From an uncultured Bacteroidales bacterium (GTDB lineage: Bacteria > Bacteroidota > Bacteroidia > Bacteroidales > FEN-979), in the NCBI GenBank assembly GCA_903885595.1, contig CAISJJ010000110.1, positions 1-64,000 on the forward strand: 64,000 nt of DNA. Reading direction: 5' to 3'. Shown piece after piece: positions 44,877 to 53,353 of the stretch. A program made the translations under genes and the position numbers. Each line of letters begins with the position of its first letter. Positions within the stretch are counted from its first letter, which is position 1. The notes below the pieces were generated by a model, which was not told the origin of the DNA, ran no database searches, and saw only the letters and a program-made list of their open reading frames with translations.

Positions 44877-46340
44877 TTAGCGATTTTTTTTCGATTGGTC
44901 ATAGGTATAAATGGCATCGAGCATCACCATTGAATCGAGCCCGATGTTCCGTTCGGTTGCTTTCTTTTCGACCAGCGCCAGCCATTCAGGACTGTTTTTG
45001 ATCGTGAGCGCAATGTACTGGATCGTGTCGAGGGAGGTTTTTCCCGTGAGATTGGCGTAGTTTGTGAAAAATGTATATTCGGCATCGGCCCTGATCATCT
45101 CTTCCAGCGACTTCGCCTGTACCCGTGCCTTGTTCACAGTGAAACGGAACCACTCACGGTCGTTCCTGATCTCATTTTCAATACCGTACAGCAGCGGATC
45201 TTTTATCTCAGGATGAAAAGCCAGGTAGGTTTCATCGGCAAAATTCCAGAATCCGCAATGGAGATTGATCTCCGAAACCATCAGCAGCACGACATTGTAA
45301 TTCATGAGTTTATCCCGCAGATTTGATTTGTCAACGTACAGGGGCGGGTTGTTATTCTGGTAGGGATAGACCTTTTTATTGTAGTACCAGTAATCCTGTG
45401 TCTTGAAAATCTTACTTCCGTAATCCTCATAGATATTGATATAATAGCTGTCGGCAATCACCAGCGCCGACAATGATGCAGCAGGTTCGGGGCTGAAGGC
45501 AATGGCTGGATAGGCCCCCGGGGTTGGTCGCAGGGGACATGCCAGGTTGAGCAGTTCGCCGATGTCGTTATCCGTTCCCCTGGGAAGAAGCGAGGTAGCG
45601 AGGTAGCGGGTAGTGAAATAAGGCAATAGTTTGCCGGTGGCCGATTCAATAAACCGGGTCAGGGTATCAACGGCATGGGTTACGCCATACAGGCTCCAGT
45701 GCATGCCATAGCGCGGGAACAGCGGATACCTGGCTGTATCCTTCATTGCGATGAAATAGCTGTTCATATCCATGAACGGAAGGCCCAGTTCGCGGCTGCG
45801 CTGAACAAAGTAATCGTAGTTGGAGAGGGCTCTGTTTTCGGGATGAAACCGCCGTGGAATATATTCGGGGTAAAAGCTGGCCTTGCCGGGTTCAAAAACC
45901 AGGATCAACGGGATATGATGGGCGCGAAGACTGTCGGCGACATTTTTAAGCCGTGCCAGCTTCTTATCAATGGCCGCCTTCCCGATGAAATAATTCCCGG
46001 TATATTCATGGATGTAATCCTCCTCGAAGAGGTACCTGCTTTTTCCCCCGATAAAACCCTGGGCATGAATCATTCCGTAGAGGCTGTAATCATATTGATT
46101 GTTGAGGCGGATCAGCGTGTTGTAAAAGCCGGCATGGTCATTCAGCCGGTCGGAATAAGTCTGCTGGAATTCGCCTGAAAGCCATCGCCGCCAGGTAAAT
46201 AGCTTCAGCGACGGACGATCCTTCTTTTGAAAAAAACCCTTCAGATCCGGCTCCTTTATTACGTGCCGTCCCGACTGGATGGCCGGGCTGGCCAGGACAA
46301 GCAGCATCAAAAAAAGAAGAATTACTTTGAAATTGTGCAT
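44877..46340 (-). CDS. AlgX/AlgJ-like SGNH-fold O-acetyltransferase-associated protein (paralogue 1)
   Basis: 487 aa with an N-terminal membrane or signal helix. It shares the family pattern with two other genes at 55.3 and 58.1 kb: HPxFGK-type VFEPGKASFYPEYIPRRF, KDTARYPLFPRYGMHWSLYG (catalytic His region) and VIADSYY (Ser block). Such proteins transfer acetyl groups, received via an MBOAT partner, to a periplasmic polysaccharide. Residues around TTRYLATSLLPRG are encoded by an AGCGAGGT tandem array inserted or substituted in frame where the paralogues have other sequence. No MBOAT is adjacent; the one at 56.6 kb may serve it. Confidence 0.82.
   Translation of the reverse strand: MHNFKVILLFLMLLVLASPAIQSGRHVIKEPDLKGFFQKKDRPSLKLFTWRRWLSGEFQQTYSDRLNDHAGFYNTLIRLNNQYDYSLYGMIHAQGFIGGKSRYLFEEDYIHEYTGNYFIGKAAIDKKLARLKNVADSLRAHHIPLILVFEPGKASFYPEYIPRRFHPENRALSNYDYFVQRSRELGLPFMDMNSYFIAMKDTARYPLFPRYGMHWSLYGVTHAVDTLTRFIESATGKLLPYFTTRYLATSLLPRGTDNDIGELLNLACPLRPTPGAYPAIAFSPEPAASLSALVIADSYYINIYEDYGSKIFKTQDYWYYNKKVYPYQNNNPPLYVDKSNLRDKLMNYNVVLLMVSEINLHCGFWNFADETYLAFHPEIKDPLLYGIENEIRNDREWFRFTVNKARVQAKSLEEMIRADAEYTFFTNYANLTGKTSLDTIQYIALTIKNSPEWLALVEKKATERNIGLDSMVMLDAIYTYDQSKKNR
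45589..45619. repeat. Tandem array inside the AlgX-like gene, 8-bp unit AGCGAGGT
   Basis: Four units of the family seen at 4531 and 61264, but in the opposite orientation relative to the coding strand, so the stop-bearing TAG is not read. Codes for TTRYLATSL. Confidence 0.88.
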
Positions 46341-46494
46341 GAAACTGTGAATCGCCTTTTAAATCCAGGCAAAATTACGAAAATTCGCAAAGCGGGGAAA
46401 GGGGTTTGTTGGCCGGGTTTTATATTTGAACATTCCGGGTTAATGTCATAACATTCGAAAAAATTGTCATGTCAATAATACTTTTTCCTTACAG

Positions 46495-46525
46495 GTTGAA
46501 ACTTGATTAAAATAGTATAAATTTG
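46495..46525 (+). promoter_or_regulatory. Promoter of the YCF48-repeat gene
   Basis: TTG at 46495-46497 and TAAATTTG at 46518-46525 are spaced by 20 bp, matching the Bacteroidota TTG-N19-21-TAnnTTTG arrangement. The best two-box promoter seen here; the ATG is about 70 bp downstream. Confidence 0.65.
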
Positions 46526-46594
46526 ATATCGTTCATTTTATTCTATCCGATCATCAGGTTCAATCAATGTAAATGAATCAGGAAATTTATCCCC

Positions 46595-48667
46595 ATGAAA
46601 AAGATATTTCTTCTATTGTGTTTATGGTTTTTTTCAATGTTTGGTTTTTCTCAGTGGACATGGCAAAATCCTCTAATTCCAGGTTATTCCTTAAGGTCAG
46701 TTTGCTTTCCCAGTTTATATACTGGCTATGTGGTGGGAGCTGGCGAATTTATTATGAAAACCACCGATGGTGGTTGGAGCTGGAATGTTCTGTCGACTGG
46801 AATAGTTGAACAGCTGTATTCAGTCAATTTTACAGATGCTCTTTCCGGCTATTGTGTGGGGAGTAACGGCATCATCATTAAAACTACTGATGGCGGTGCA
46901 ACCTGGACGATTTTATCAAGTGGGACCACATTTTCATTATCATCTGTCTGGTTCACCGATGCCAACACGGGCTATGTAGTGGGGGAAGGTTGGCAGGAGG
47001 GAACAATCCTGAAAACCATCGATGGCGGAATATCATGGACTATTGTAGCGAGCGGAACAACAGAAAATTTGTATTCGGTTTTCTTTACCACTTCAAATAC
47101 GGGCTATGCTGTGGGTGAGGGCGGAACCATTTTAAAAACCACCGACGGCGGCATGCACTGGACCGGTTCTTCAAGTGGGACAACGAATAAACTAGTTTCT
47201 GTTTATTTTACCGATGACCTGATTGGATATGTCGCTGGTGTGTCTGGAACCATTTTAAAAACCCTTGATGGCGGAACAACCTGGACTGTTTTATCGAGTG
47301 GAACAACAAAACGCTTAAATTCAGTTTACTTTACTTCAGAAAATAATGGTTATGTGGTTGGAGATGCAGGAACAATTTTAAAAACCATCAACGGGGGTAC
47401 TTCCTGGACCAATTTATCCAGTGGAATTATGAATGAATTATTTTCAGCTTTTTTTACGGATGATGTTACGGGTTTTGTAGCAGGGGGAAACTGGGGTGCA
47501 GGAAATATTTTAAAAACAACAAACGCTGGTATATCATGGTCGGTTTTCCCGAGTGGAATAACAAATGATTTATGGTCAGTTACCTTTGTTAGTCCCAATA
47601 TAGGTTATGTCGCTGCGGGAAGCATGGGAACAATCCTGAAAACCACTAATGGTGGAATAACCTGGATTCCTTTGTTAACCGGAGCAACCGATTGGCTGTA
47701 TTCCGTTTGGTTTATTGATGTCAATGTCGGTTATGCGGTGGGCGATTGGGGAACCATTGTAAAAACTGTCAATGGGGGCGCAACCTGGACAATTATACCA
47801 AGTGGAACTATTAACGTGCTATATTCCGTTTGTTTTACGGATGCCAATACGGGTTATGTTGTGGGTGGTGAGGGAACAATTTTAAAAACAATCGACGGTG
47901 GTTCAAGCTGGTTCTCCCTGAATAGTGGTACAACAAACTGGCTGGGATCAGTTAATTTTCCCAGTGTCAATACCGGCTACGCAGTTGGCGATGCCGGAAT
48001 TATCATAAAAACCAATGATGGAGGTACAACCTGGAACAGTTTAGGCAGCCCGACAAGCAATGCCCTGACTTTGGATTATTTTACTGACGACGACACGGGT
48101 TATGCAGTAGGCACTTTTGGAACCATCCTGAAAACAACTGATGGTGGCCTAAGCTGGACTGAATTATCGAGCGGTACAGCAGAATGGTTAAATTCAATTC
48201 ACTTTCCCGATCCAAATACGGGTTATGTGGTGGGAGAATTTGGCACCATATTGAAAACCATTGATGGCGGCTCATCCTGGATTCCTTTACCAAGTGGCAC
48301 CATAACTTCATTGACATCCGTTTATTTCACTGACGCAAATACCGGTTATGCAGTGGGTTTTGGCGGGACCATCCTGAAAACCACAAATGGAGGGATTGTA
48401 TTTACCGAAGAAGTCAAATTACCTCCGTCAACTCTGAACATTTACCCCAACCCCGCAACTAATAAAATCACCATCGAATGTAAGAGCGATTTGCCTGGAG
48501 AAGCAGAAATTAACATCTTCAATATGAAAGGTGAACAGATCATACATTCCCGGTTTCGGAATAAAACTCCCATTGAACTGAATGTGAGCATGATGACTAA
48601 AGGCATTTATCTTGTAAAAATACAAACCAGGGCCGGACTTGAGAATAAAAAGTTAGTAATTCAGTAA
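46595..48667 (+). CDS. T9SS-secreted beta-propeller protein with YCF48-type repeats
   Basis: 690 aa. Signal peptide MKKIFLLLCLWFFSMFGFSQ, then 14 tandem repeats of about 43 aa built on GTILKTTDGGxTWTxLSSGTT...SVxFTDxNTGYxVG, and a C-terminal T9SS sorting domain (LNIYPNPATNKITIECK). YCF48/HCF136-like repeats form beta-propeller blades, so 14 repeats would make two seven-bladed propellers. Probably a cell-surface or released protein for protein or glycan binding. The repeats are very similar in sequence, a sign of recent duplication. It has its own promoter. Confidence 0.93.
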   Translation: MKKIFLLLCLWFFSMFGFSQWTWQNPLIPGYSLRSVCFPSLYTGYVVGAGEFIMKTTDGGWSWNVLSTGIVEQLYSVNFTDALSGYCVGSNGIIIKTTDGGATWTILSSGTTFSLSSVWFTDANTGYVVGEGWQEGTILKTIDGGISWTIVASGTTENLYSVFFTTSNTGYAVGEGGTILKTTDGGMHWTGSSSGTTNKLVSVYFTDDLIGYVAGVSGTILKTLDGGTTWTVLSSGTTKRLNSVYFTSENNGYVVGDAGTILKTINGGTSWTNLSSGIMNELFSAFFTDDVTGFVAGGNWGAGNILKTTNAGISWSVFPSGITNDLWSVTFVSPNIGYVAAGSMGTILKTTNGGITWIPLLTGATDWLYSVWFIDVNVGYAVGDWGTIVKTVNGGATWTIIPSGTINVLYSVCFTDANTGYVVGGEGTILKTIDGGSSWFSLNSGTTNWLGSVNFPSVNTGYAVGDAGIIIKTNDGGTTWNSLGSPTSNALTLDYFTDDDTGYAVGTFGTILKTTDGGLSWTELSSGTAEWLNSIHFPDPNTGYVVGEFGTILKTIDGGSSWIPLPSGTITSLTSVYFTDANTGYAVGFGGTILKTTNGGIVFTEEVKLPPSTLNIYPNPATNKITIECKSDLPGEAEINIFNMKGEQIIHSRFRNKTPIELNVSMMTKGIYLVKIQTRAGLENKKLVIQ

Positions 48668-48796
48668 CAGGGTAACTCATCTGTTTTTTTCAGATTTTGA
48701 ATTACTTTCTCAGGTGTGCAAAATCCATAACATCTGTCGTAGGCGACTTTTACCCTGATTTTTCATCGATTCAATGGAGCCCATCCAAATGTTTTG

Positions 48797-48804
48797 TACT
48801 TTTG
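48797..48804 (+). promoter_or_regulatory. -7 element of the transketolase operon
   Basis: TACTTTTG, exact TAnnTTTG match, 15 bp upstream of the ATG at 48820. Confidence 0.55.
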
Positions 48805-48819
48805 GACCATTAATTACCT

Positions 48820-49614
48820 ATGAATACTCAGCATCTTACATCGGTAAGGCAGGACTGCCTGAAGGATATATTATCCCTTTATTACAAGGCCAATGCTGGT
48901 CATATCGGGGCTTCCCTGTCATGCCTTGACATTCTGATCTATTTATATTTTAACTACATGGGTGGCAACGACCGGTTTGTTTTATCAAAAGGTCACGCTG
49001 CCCTGGCCCTTTATGTCGTTTTGGCCCACAAAGGATTGATAGATAAAAAATTACTTGAGTCCTATTATTTAAACGGAACATTACTGGCAGCGCACCCGCC
49101 TTGCAACCGCAAAGTCAATGGCATTCATTTTGGCACGGGCAGTCTCGGACATGGCTTATCGCTGGCAACAGGTTTTGCCTTCTCAAACCGGTTTACGAAA
49201 AAAACCAACAAGGCCTGCTGCATCTTGTCAGAGGGGGACTGTGATGAAGGATCTACCTGGGAGGCAGCGCTTTTCGCCGGTCATTATAAGCTGAATAACC
49301 TGGTTGTTGTGATTGATCATAACAATCTGCAGGGCTTTGGGAAAACCGAAGAGGTGTTAAACCTGGAACCCCTGAGTGAAAAATGGAGATCATTTAATTT
49401 TGAAGTTATCATGGCCGGGAACGGAAATGATTTCCAATCCATTGATTCTGCATTTAATAAACTGAACCAGACAGATCCGGATAAACCCAAATGTATTATT
49501 GCAAACACAACCAAGGGAAGCGGCGTTTCATATATGGAGAACAAACTTGAGTGGCATTACCTGCCTATGGAGTTGTCTCAGTATGAACAGGCCCTGAAGG
49601 AAATTGACAAATAA
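48820..49614 (+). CDS. Transketolase, N-terminal (thiamine-PP binding) subunit
   Basis: 264 aa, half-length transketolase. The PP domain has VLSKGHAALALY, GSLGHGLSLATGFAFSNR and the ThDP motif EGDCDEGSTWEAALFAG...NN (DHNNLQGFG). The second half is encoded separately, 3 bp downstream. The pair would form a heterotetramer transferring two-carbon ketol units between sugars. Its place at the head of an epimerase-GT2-methyltransferase operon suggests a role in making an unusual sugar rather than in central metabolism, although the latter is not excluded. Confidence 0.93.
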   Translation: MNTQHLTSVRQDCLKDILSLYYKANAGHIGASLSCLDILIYLYFNYMGGNDRFVLSKGHAALALYVVLAHKGLIDKKLLESYYLNGTLLAAHPPCNRKVNGIHFGTGSLGHGLSLATGFAFSNRFTKKTNKACCILSEGDCDEGSTWEAALFAGHYKLNNLVVVIDHNNLQGFGKTEEVLNLEPLSEKWRSFNFEVIMAGNGNDFQSIDSAFNKLNQTDPDKPKCIIANTTKGSGVSYMENKLEWHYLPMELSQYEQALKEIDK

Positions 49615-49617
49615 AGT

Positions 49618-50526
49618 ATGCGAAAAGAGTTTGCCCAGGCCATTGAAAAATTAGCGGTTTCAAATGAAAAGATCATCTTCCTCACCGGTGATTTGGGATT
49701 TATGGCTCTGGAAAGCCTGCGGGATGCCATAGGCGACAGGTTCGTCAATGCAGGGGTGAGCGAACAAAACATGATCACGCTCGCAGCCAGCCTGGCCTAT
49801 GAGAATTTAATCCCGGTTTGTTACAGCATTGCTCCTTTTATCGTTTTCCGCCCGGCCGAGCAGATCAGGATCGACGTTTGCCTTCATAATCTCAATGTGA
49901 AACTGATCGGAAATGGCGGCGGATTTGGCTATGGCATAATGGGGGCTACGCATCACGCCATTGAAGACCTGGCCGTTTTGAGCTCTTTTCAGAACATGCA
50001 TTGTTACATTCCCTTCTGTAATGAGGATGTGGCAGGAGCGGTTGATAAAATGTTTGAATACAGCGGACCATCCTACCTGAGGCTGGGATACGGCTGCAAA
50101 CCAGCCGGTGTCATGTCGGAAACATTCTCGCCGATAAGAAAGTTGGCAACCGGCGAAAAAATAACGGTCGTTGGCATGGGGCCTGTTATCCTGAATATGC
50201 TTCAAGATGTTTCTGATAAAGGATTACACGTTGCAGATGTTTTTGCAGTATCTGAGATACCCGTTTTCGTTCTTACAGAAGAATTAAAGAAAAGTCTGCG
50301 GAAAACAAAAAAACTGATCGTAATTGAAGAACACACAAGAAGGGGCGGACTGGGGGAGAACCTGGCACCCCTTATTCTTGAAGAGCAAATCACATGCAGG
50401 TTTTCACATTGTTATGTTAAAGGCTATCCAAATGGATTGTCGGGGAGCCAGGCATATCATCAGGAAATAAATGGCCTTGACAGGGATTCGCTCCGGCTTG
50501 AAATAGAAAAAATGATTGATTTATAA
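49618..50526 (+). CDS. Transketolase, C-terminal (Pyr) subunit
   Basis: 302 aa. It contains the pyrimidine-binding domain with FVNAGVSEQNMITLAASLAYE (catalytic Glu) and GGGFGYGIMGATHHAIEDLAVL, then the C-terminal transketolase domain (EKITVVGMGPVILNML, RRGGLGENLAPLILE). Works with the N-terminal subunit 3 bp upstream. Complete. Confidence 0.93.
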   Translation: MRKEFAQAIEKLAVSNEKIIFLTGDLGFMALESLRDAIGDRFVNAGVSEQNMITLAASLAYENLIPVCYSIAPFIVFRPAEQIRIDVCLHNLNVKLIGNGGGFGYGIMGATHHAIEDLAVLSSFQNMHCYIPFCNEDVAGAVDKMFEYSGPSYLRLGYGCKPAGVMSETFSPIRKLATGEKITVVGMGPVILNMLQDVSDKGLHVADVFAVSEIPVFVLTEELKKSLRKTKKLIVIEEHTRRGGLGENLAPLILEEQITCRFSHCYVKGYPNGLSGSQAYHQEINGLDRDSLRLEIEKMIDL

Positions 50527-50545
50527 GTGATTACAGTAGAAAAGC

Positions 50546-52039
50546 ATGGCAAAATATACTGAATGGGTTGACACATGGGGGGAAACTGAAAAACAGGATG
50601 CATTAAAATTAAAAGGTCCTGTCCTCATTTTTGGCGCCTCCGGTTTTATCGGTGCAAACTTGTTTTATAGTTTGAGCGCTGTCAGGGACGATGTTTTTGC
50701 TTGTTCCAGGAACCCTCAGAAAAGCTGGAGACTGGCCGGAATCCCATCAGAAAAACTGATCAACTCCGATATTACGGATTATGACCGGTTGGCAGATGTA
50801 ATCAATGAATACAGACCGGCTACCGTTTTTAACCTTGCTGCGTACGGGGCTTATTCACGGCAAACAGATTCCGGAAAAATTCATCTTACAAACTATCTGG
50901 GAACATTCAACCTGTTAAAATCGTTGTCAGAAATAGGTTGCCACGCCTATGTGCATGCCGGCACCTCCTCCGAATATGGATTGAACTGCAAATCGCCGGC
51001 TGAAAACAGCGACCTGGTTCCGAACAGCGACTATGCTGTTTCAAAAGTATCGGCCTCTTACCTGATCAAGTACTTCGGGAAAGTCCATAAATTCCCGGCT
51101 GTGAACCTGAGATTCTACTCCATCTACGGACCGTGGGAAGAACGCGATCGCCTGATCCCTGCACTCATCTCCCACTGTTTACAGGGAAATTTACCGCAGT
51201 TTACCGACCGGAACATATCGCGTGATTTTGTCTATATCGATGATGCCACCAATGCGATGGTAAAGGCAGCGCTGACTGCCTGCCTGAACGATCCCGGGGT
51301 TTCTGTCAATGTTGCCTCAGGAATAAAAACCACCATTGAACAGGTAGCCAATGCGGCAAAGCGGATTTTTTCCCTCCGGGTTGAACCCTCCTTCGGCACC
51401 ATGCAGAACCGTAAATGGGATCTGTCGGAATGGTATGGTGATCCAACCTATGCAGCGACCATTTTGGGCTGGAAATATAAAACTTCGTTTGACCAGGGGT
51501 TATCCCTGACTACCCGATGGGAGGTTGAACTTGCCGGGAAAACGAAACACATCTCCATCCCTGTAAAAGAGAAGAAAATTTCAGCCATAATTGCCTGTTA
51601 TAAAGACAATCAATCCATCCCTGTATTGTATGAACGGCTTACCAAAGTATTTACCCAATCAGGCTATGATTACGAAATAATCTTCGTAAACGACTCAAGT
51701 CCTTACAACGACGAAGAGGTCATTTCCCAGCTTTGTTATAATGATCAGCATGTGATCGGGATAACCCATTCCAGGAATTTTGGTTCACAATCGGCATTTG
51801 TCAGCGGCATGGAACTTTCATCGGGCGACGCAGTGGTATTAATGGATGGCGATGGACAGGATCCTCCCGAAGTTATTGCAGATTTCATCGTTAAGTGGGA
51901 AGAGGGATTTGATGTGATTTACGGGGAAAGGGTGAAAAGAGAGGCTCCCTTTTATATGCAGATCCTTTACAAACTTTTTTACCGGATTTTTCATCATTTG
52001 TCTGAAGTGTCGATCCCGGTTGATGCCGGTGATTTCTAG
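50546..52039 (+). CDS. SDR epimerase/dehydratase fused to a GT2 glycosyltransferase (ends at amber codon)
   Basis: 497 codons to a TAG at 52037. Residues about 25-340 are an extended SDR sugar epimerase/dehydratase: nucleotide loop IFGASGFIGANL, catalytic SSEYG and YAVSK, and FVYIDDATNAM. Residues about 345-497 are a GT-A glycosyltransferase family 2 domain: SAIIACYKDN, ETIFVND-type VNDSSP, GSQSAFVSG and LMDGDGQDPP. The conserved continuation after DAGDF is cut by the stop: the next codons (LIDKKVVHYILKF) continue the family in the same frame. Either a nonsense mutation, a sequencing error or readthrough. Confidence 0.85.
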   Translation: MAKYTEWVDTWGETEKQDALKLKGPVLIFGASGFIGANLFYSLSAVRDDVFACSRNPQKSWRLAGIPSEKLINSDITDYDRLADVINEYRPATVFNLAAYGAYSRQTDSGKIHLTNYLGTFNLLKSLSEIGCHAYVHAGTSSEYGLNCKSPAENSDLVPNSDYAVSKVSASYLIKYFGKVHKFPAVNLRFYSIYGPWEERDRLIPALISHCLQGNLPQFTDRNISRDFVYIDDATNAMVKAALTACLNDPGVSVNVASGIKTTIEQVANAAKRIFSLRVEPSFGTMQNRKWDLSEWYGDPTYAATILGWKYKTSFDQGLSLTTRWEVELAGKTKHISIPVKEKKISAIIACYKDNQSIPVLYERLTKVFTQSGYDYEIIFVNDSSPYNDEEVISQLCYNDQHVIGITHSRNFGSQSAFVSGMELSSGDAVVLMDGDGQDPPEVIADFIVKWEEGFDVIYGERVKREAPFYMQILYKLFYRIFHHLSEVSIPVDAGDF

Positions 52040-52564
52040 CTAATCGATAAAAAGGTTGTCCATTATATTCTCAAATTTACAGAGAAAGATATTTTTATCA
52101 GGGGATTACGGGCCTGGGTCGGGTTTAAACAAACCGGTGTTCCTTACGTCAGGCCGGAGCGGTTGTTTGGAAAAAGCACGAATAGTTTGTCGAAAAATTT
52201 CTGGTGGGCAAAGAAAGGAATCTTTTCTTTCAGCAAGAAACCGCTGCAGCTGATTCAGACCATCGGTTTCATTGTGTTTTTAATCACCGTCGGGCTCAGC
52301 CTTTTCTACCTCGTCGAATATTTCATCAATCCTCCGCAAAATGCACAGGGTGTTCCGACCCTGGTTCTGATCATGCTGGGGTTAGGCGGGATTATACTGA
52401 TCTCCATCAGTGTGTTGGGTGATTATTTGGGGAAGGTCATCGATGAGGTAAAAAACAGGCCAAAATACATCCGGAGCAAGATATTTTACAATGGGAAACA
52501 GTTTTTATCCGAACCCCAGATCGTGGAATTACTGCAGAAGATCAATAAAAGCAAAGAAAGATAA
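52040..52564 (+). pseudogene. Downstream in-frame remainder of the epimerase-GT2 gene
   Basis: Directly after the TAG the same frame stays open for 174 codons: LIDKKVVHYILKFTEKDIF, WVGFKQTGVPYVRPERLFG and two membrane helices (LIQTIGFIVFLITVGLSLFYLV; LVLIMLGLGGIILISISVLGDYLGKV). These are the usual C-terminal parts of DPM1/GtrB-like GT2 proteins. In relatives, DAGDF is followed by Arg, which here is TAG (one change from AGG). Together the two parts form one 672-codon gene. Confidence 0.82.
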
Positions 52565-52570
52565 GCCGAC

Positions 52571-53284
52571 ATGGTCAGCATTAAAGACGACAGGGGTTTT
52601 AATCAGGGATTCAAGCCTTCTAAAACATTGGAAGTCAGAAATGACCGACGTTTTTCTTACATCCTGAATAAAATTGATCTAACCAGAAAATCCGACATTC
52701 TGGAAATCGGATGTGGACTGGGTGATCTGTCCTCTTTCTTAGCCCGGCATTCAAAAAATAATATTCTTGGAACTGATTTGTGCAGCCCGTTTATTGCAAC
52801 AGCAAAAGAAACCTTCAGATTGCCAAACTTAACGTTTCAAGCCCTCGATTTTAACCACCCCGAAATACTCGATGGCAAGACATTTGACTATATTGTAGGT
52901 AATGGCATTCTTCATCATTTATATTACGAGATCGATCAGGCGTTGGTGAATCTGGGCAGGTTACTTAAAAACAAGGGCCGGATTATCTTTCTTGAACCGA
53001 ATCTTTTAAATCCTTATTGTTACCTGATCTTTAATACCACACCATACTTTCGAAGAAAAGCAAACCTGGAACCTACGGAAAAAGCCTTCACAAAAAGCTT
53101 TATTCATAAAAAACTTACCTTGTCCGGTTTTAAAAATATTGAAATTGAATACAGAGATTTCCTCATTCCCCCTACCCCATATAAACTGGTAAAGCCAACA
53201 ATTATAATCGGAGATTTATTGGAAAAAATACCTTTATTGAAATTAACCAGTCAGTCACTTTTTATCAGCGCTGAAAAAGATTGA
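52571..53284 (+). CDS. SAM-dependent methyltransferase (class I)
   Basis: 237 aa with a Rossmann-type SAM motif I ILEIGCGLGDLSSFLARH near 45 and a motif II/III region IVGNGILHHLYYEIDQAL...GRIIFLEPN. A likely sugar or lipid-linked glycan methyltransferase in the operon, 6 bp after the GT2 remainder. No signal peptide or membrane segment. Confidence 0.9.
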   Translation: MVSIKDDRGFNQGFKPSKTLEVRNDRRFSYILNKIDLTRKSDILEIGCGLGDLSSFLARHSKNNILGTDLCSPFIATAKETFRLPNLTFQALDFNHPEILDGKTFDYIVGNGILHHLYYEIDQALVNLGRLLKNKGRIIFLEPNLLNPYCYLIFNTTPYFRRKANLEPTEKAFTKSFIHKKLTLSGFKNIEIEYRDFLIPPTPYKLVKPTIIIGDLLEKIPLLKLTSQSLFISAEKD

Positions 53285-53353
53285 CACCCAAATTCCGCCA
53301 GGCTCCCCCGAACAAAAAAAAGAACCAGTTAATCAGCGGTTGCCGTCACATTG

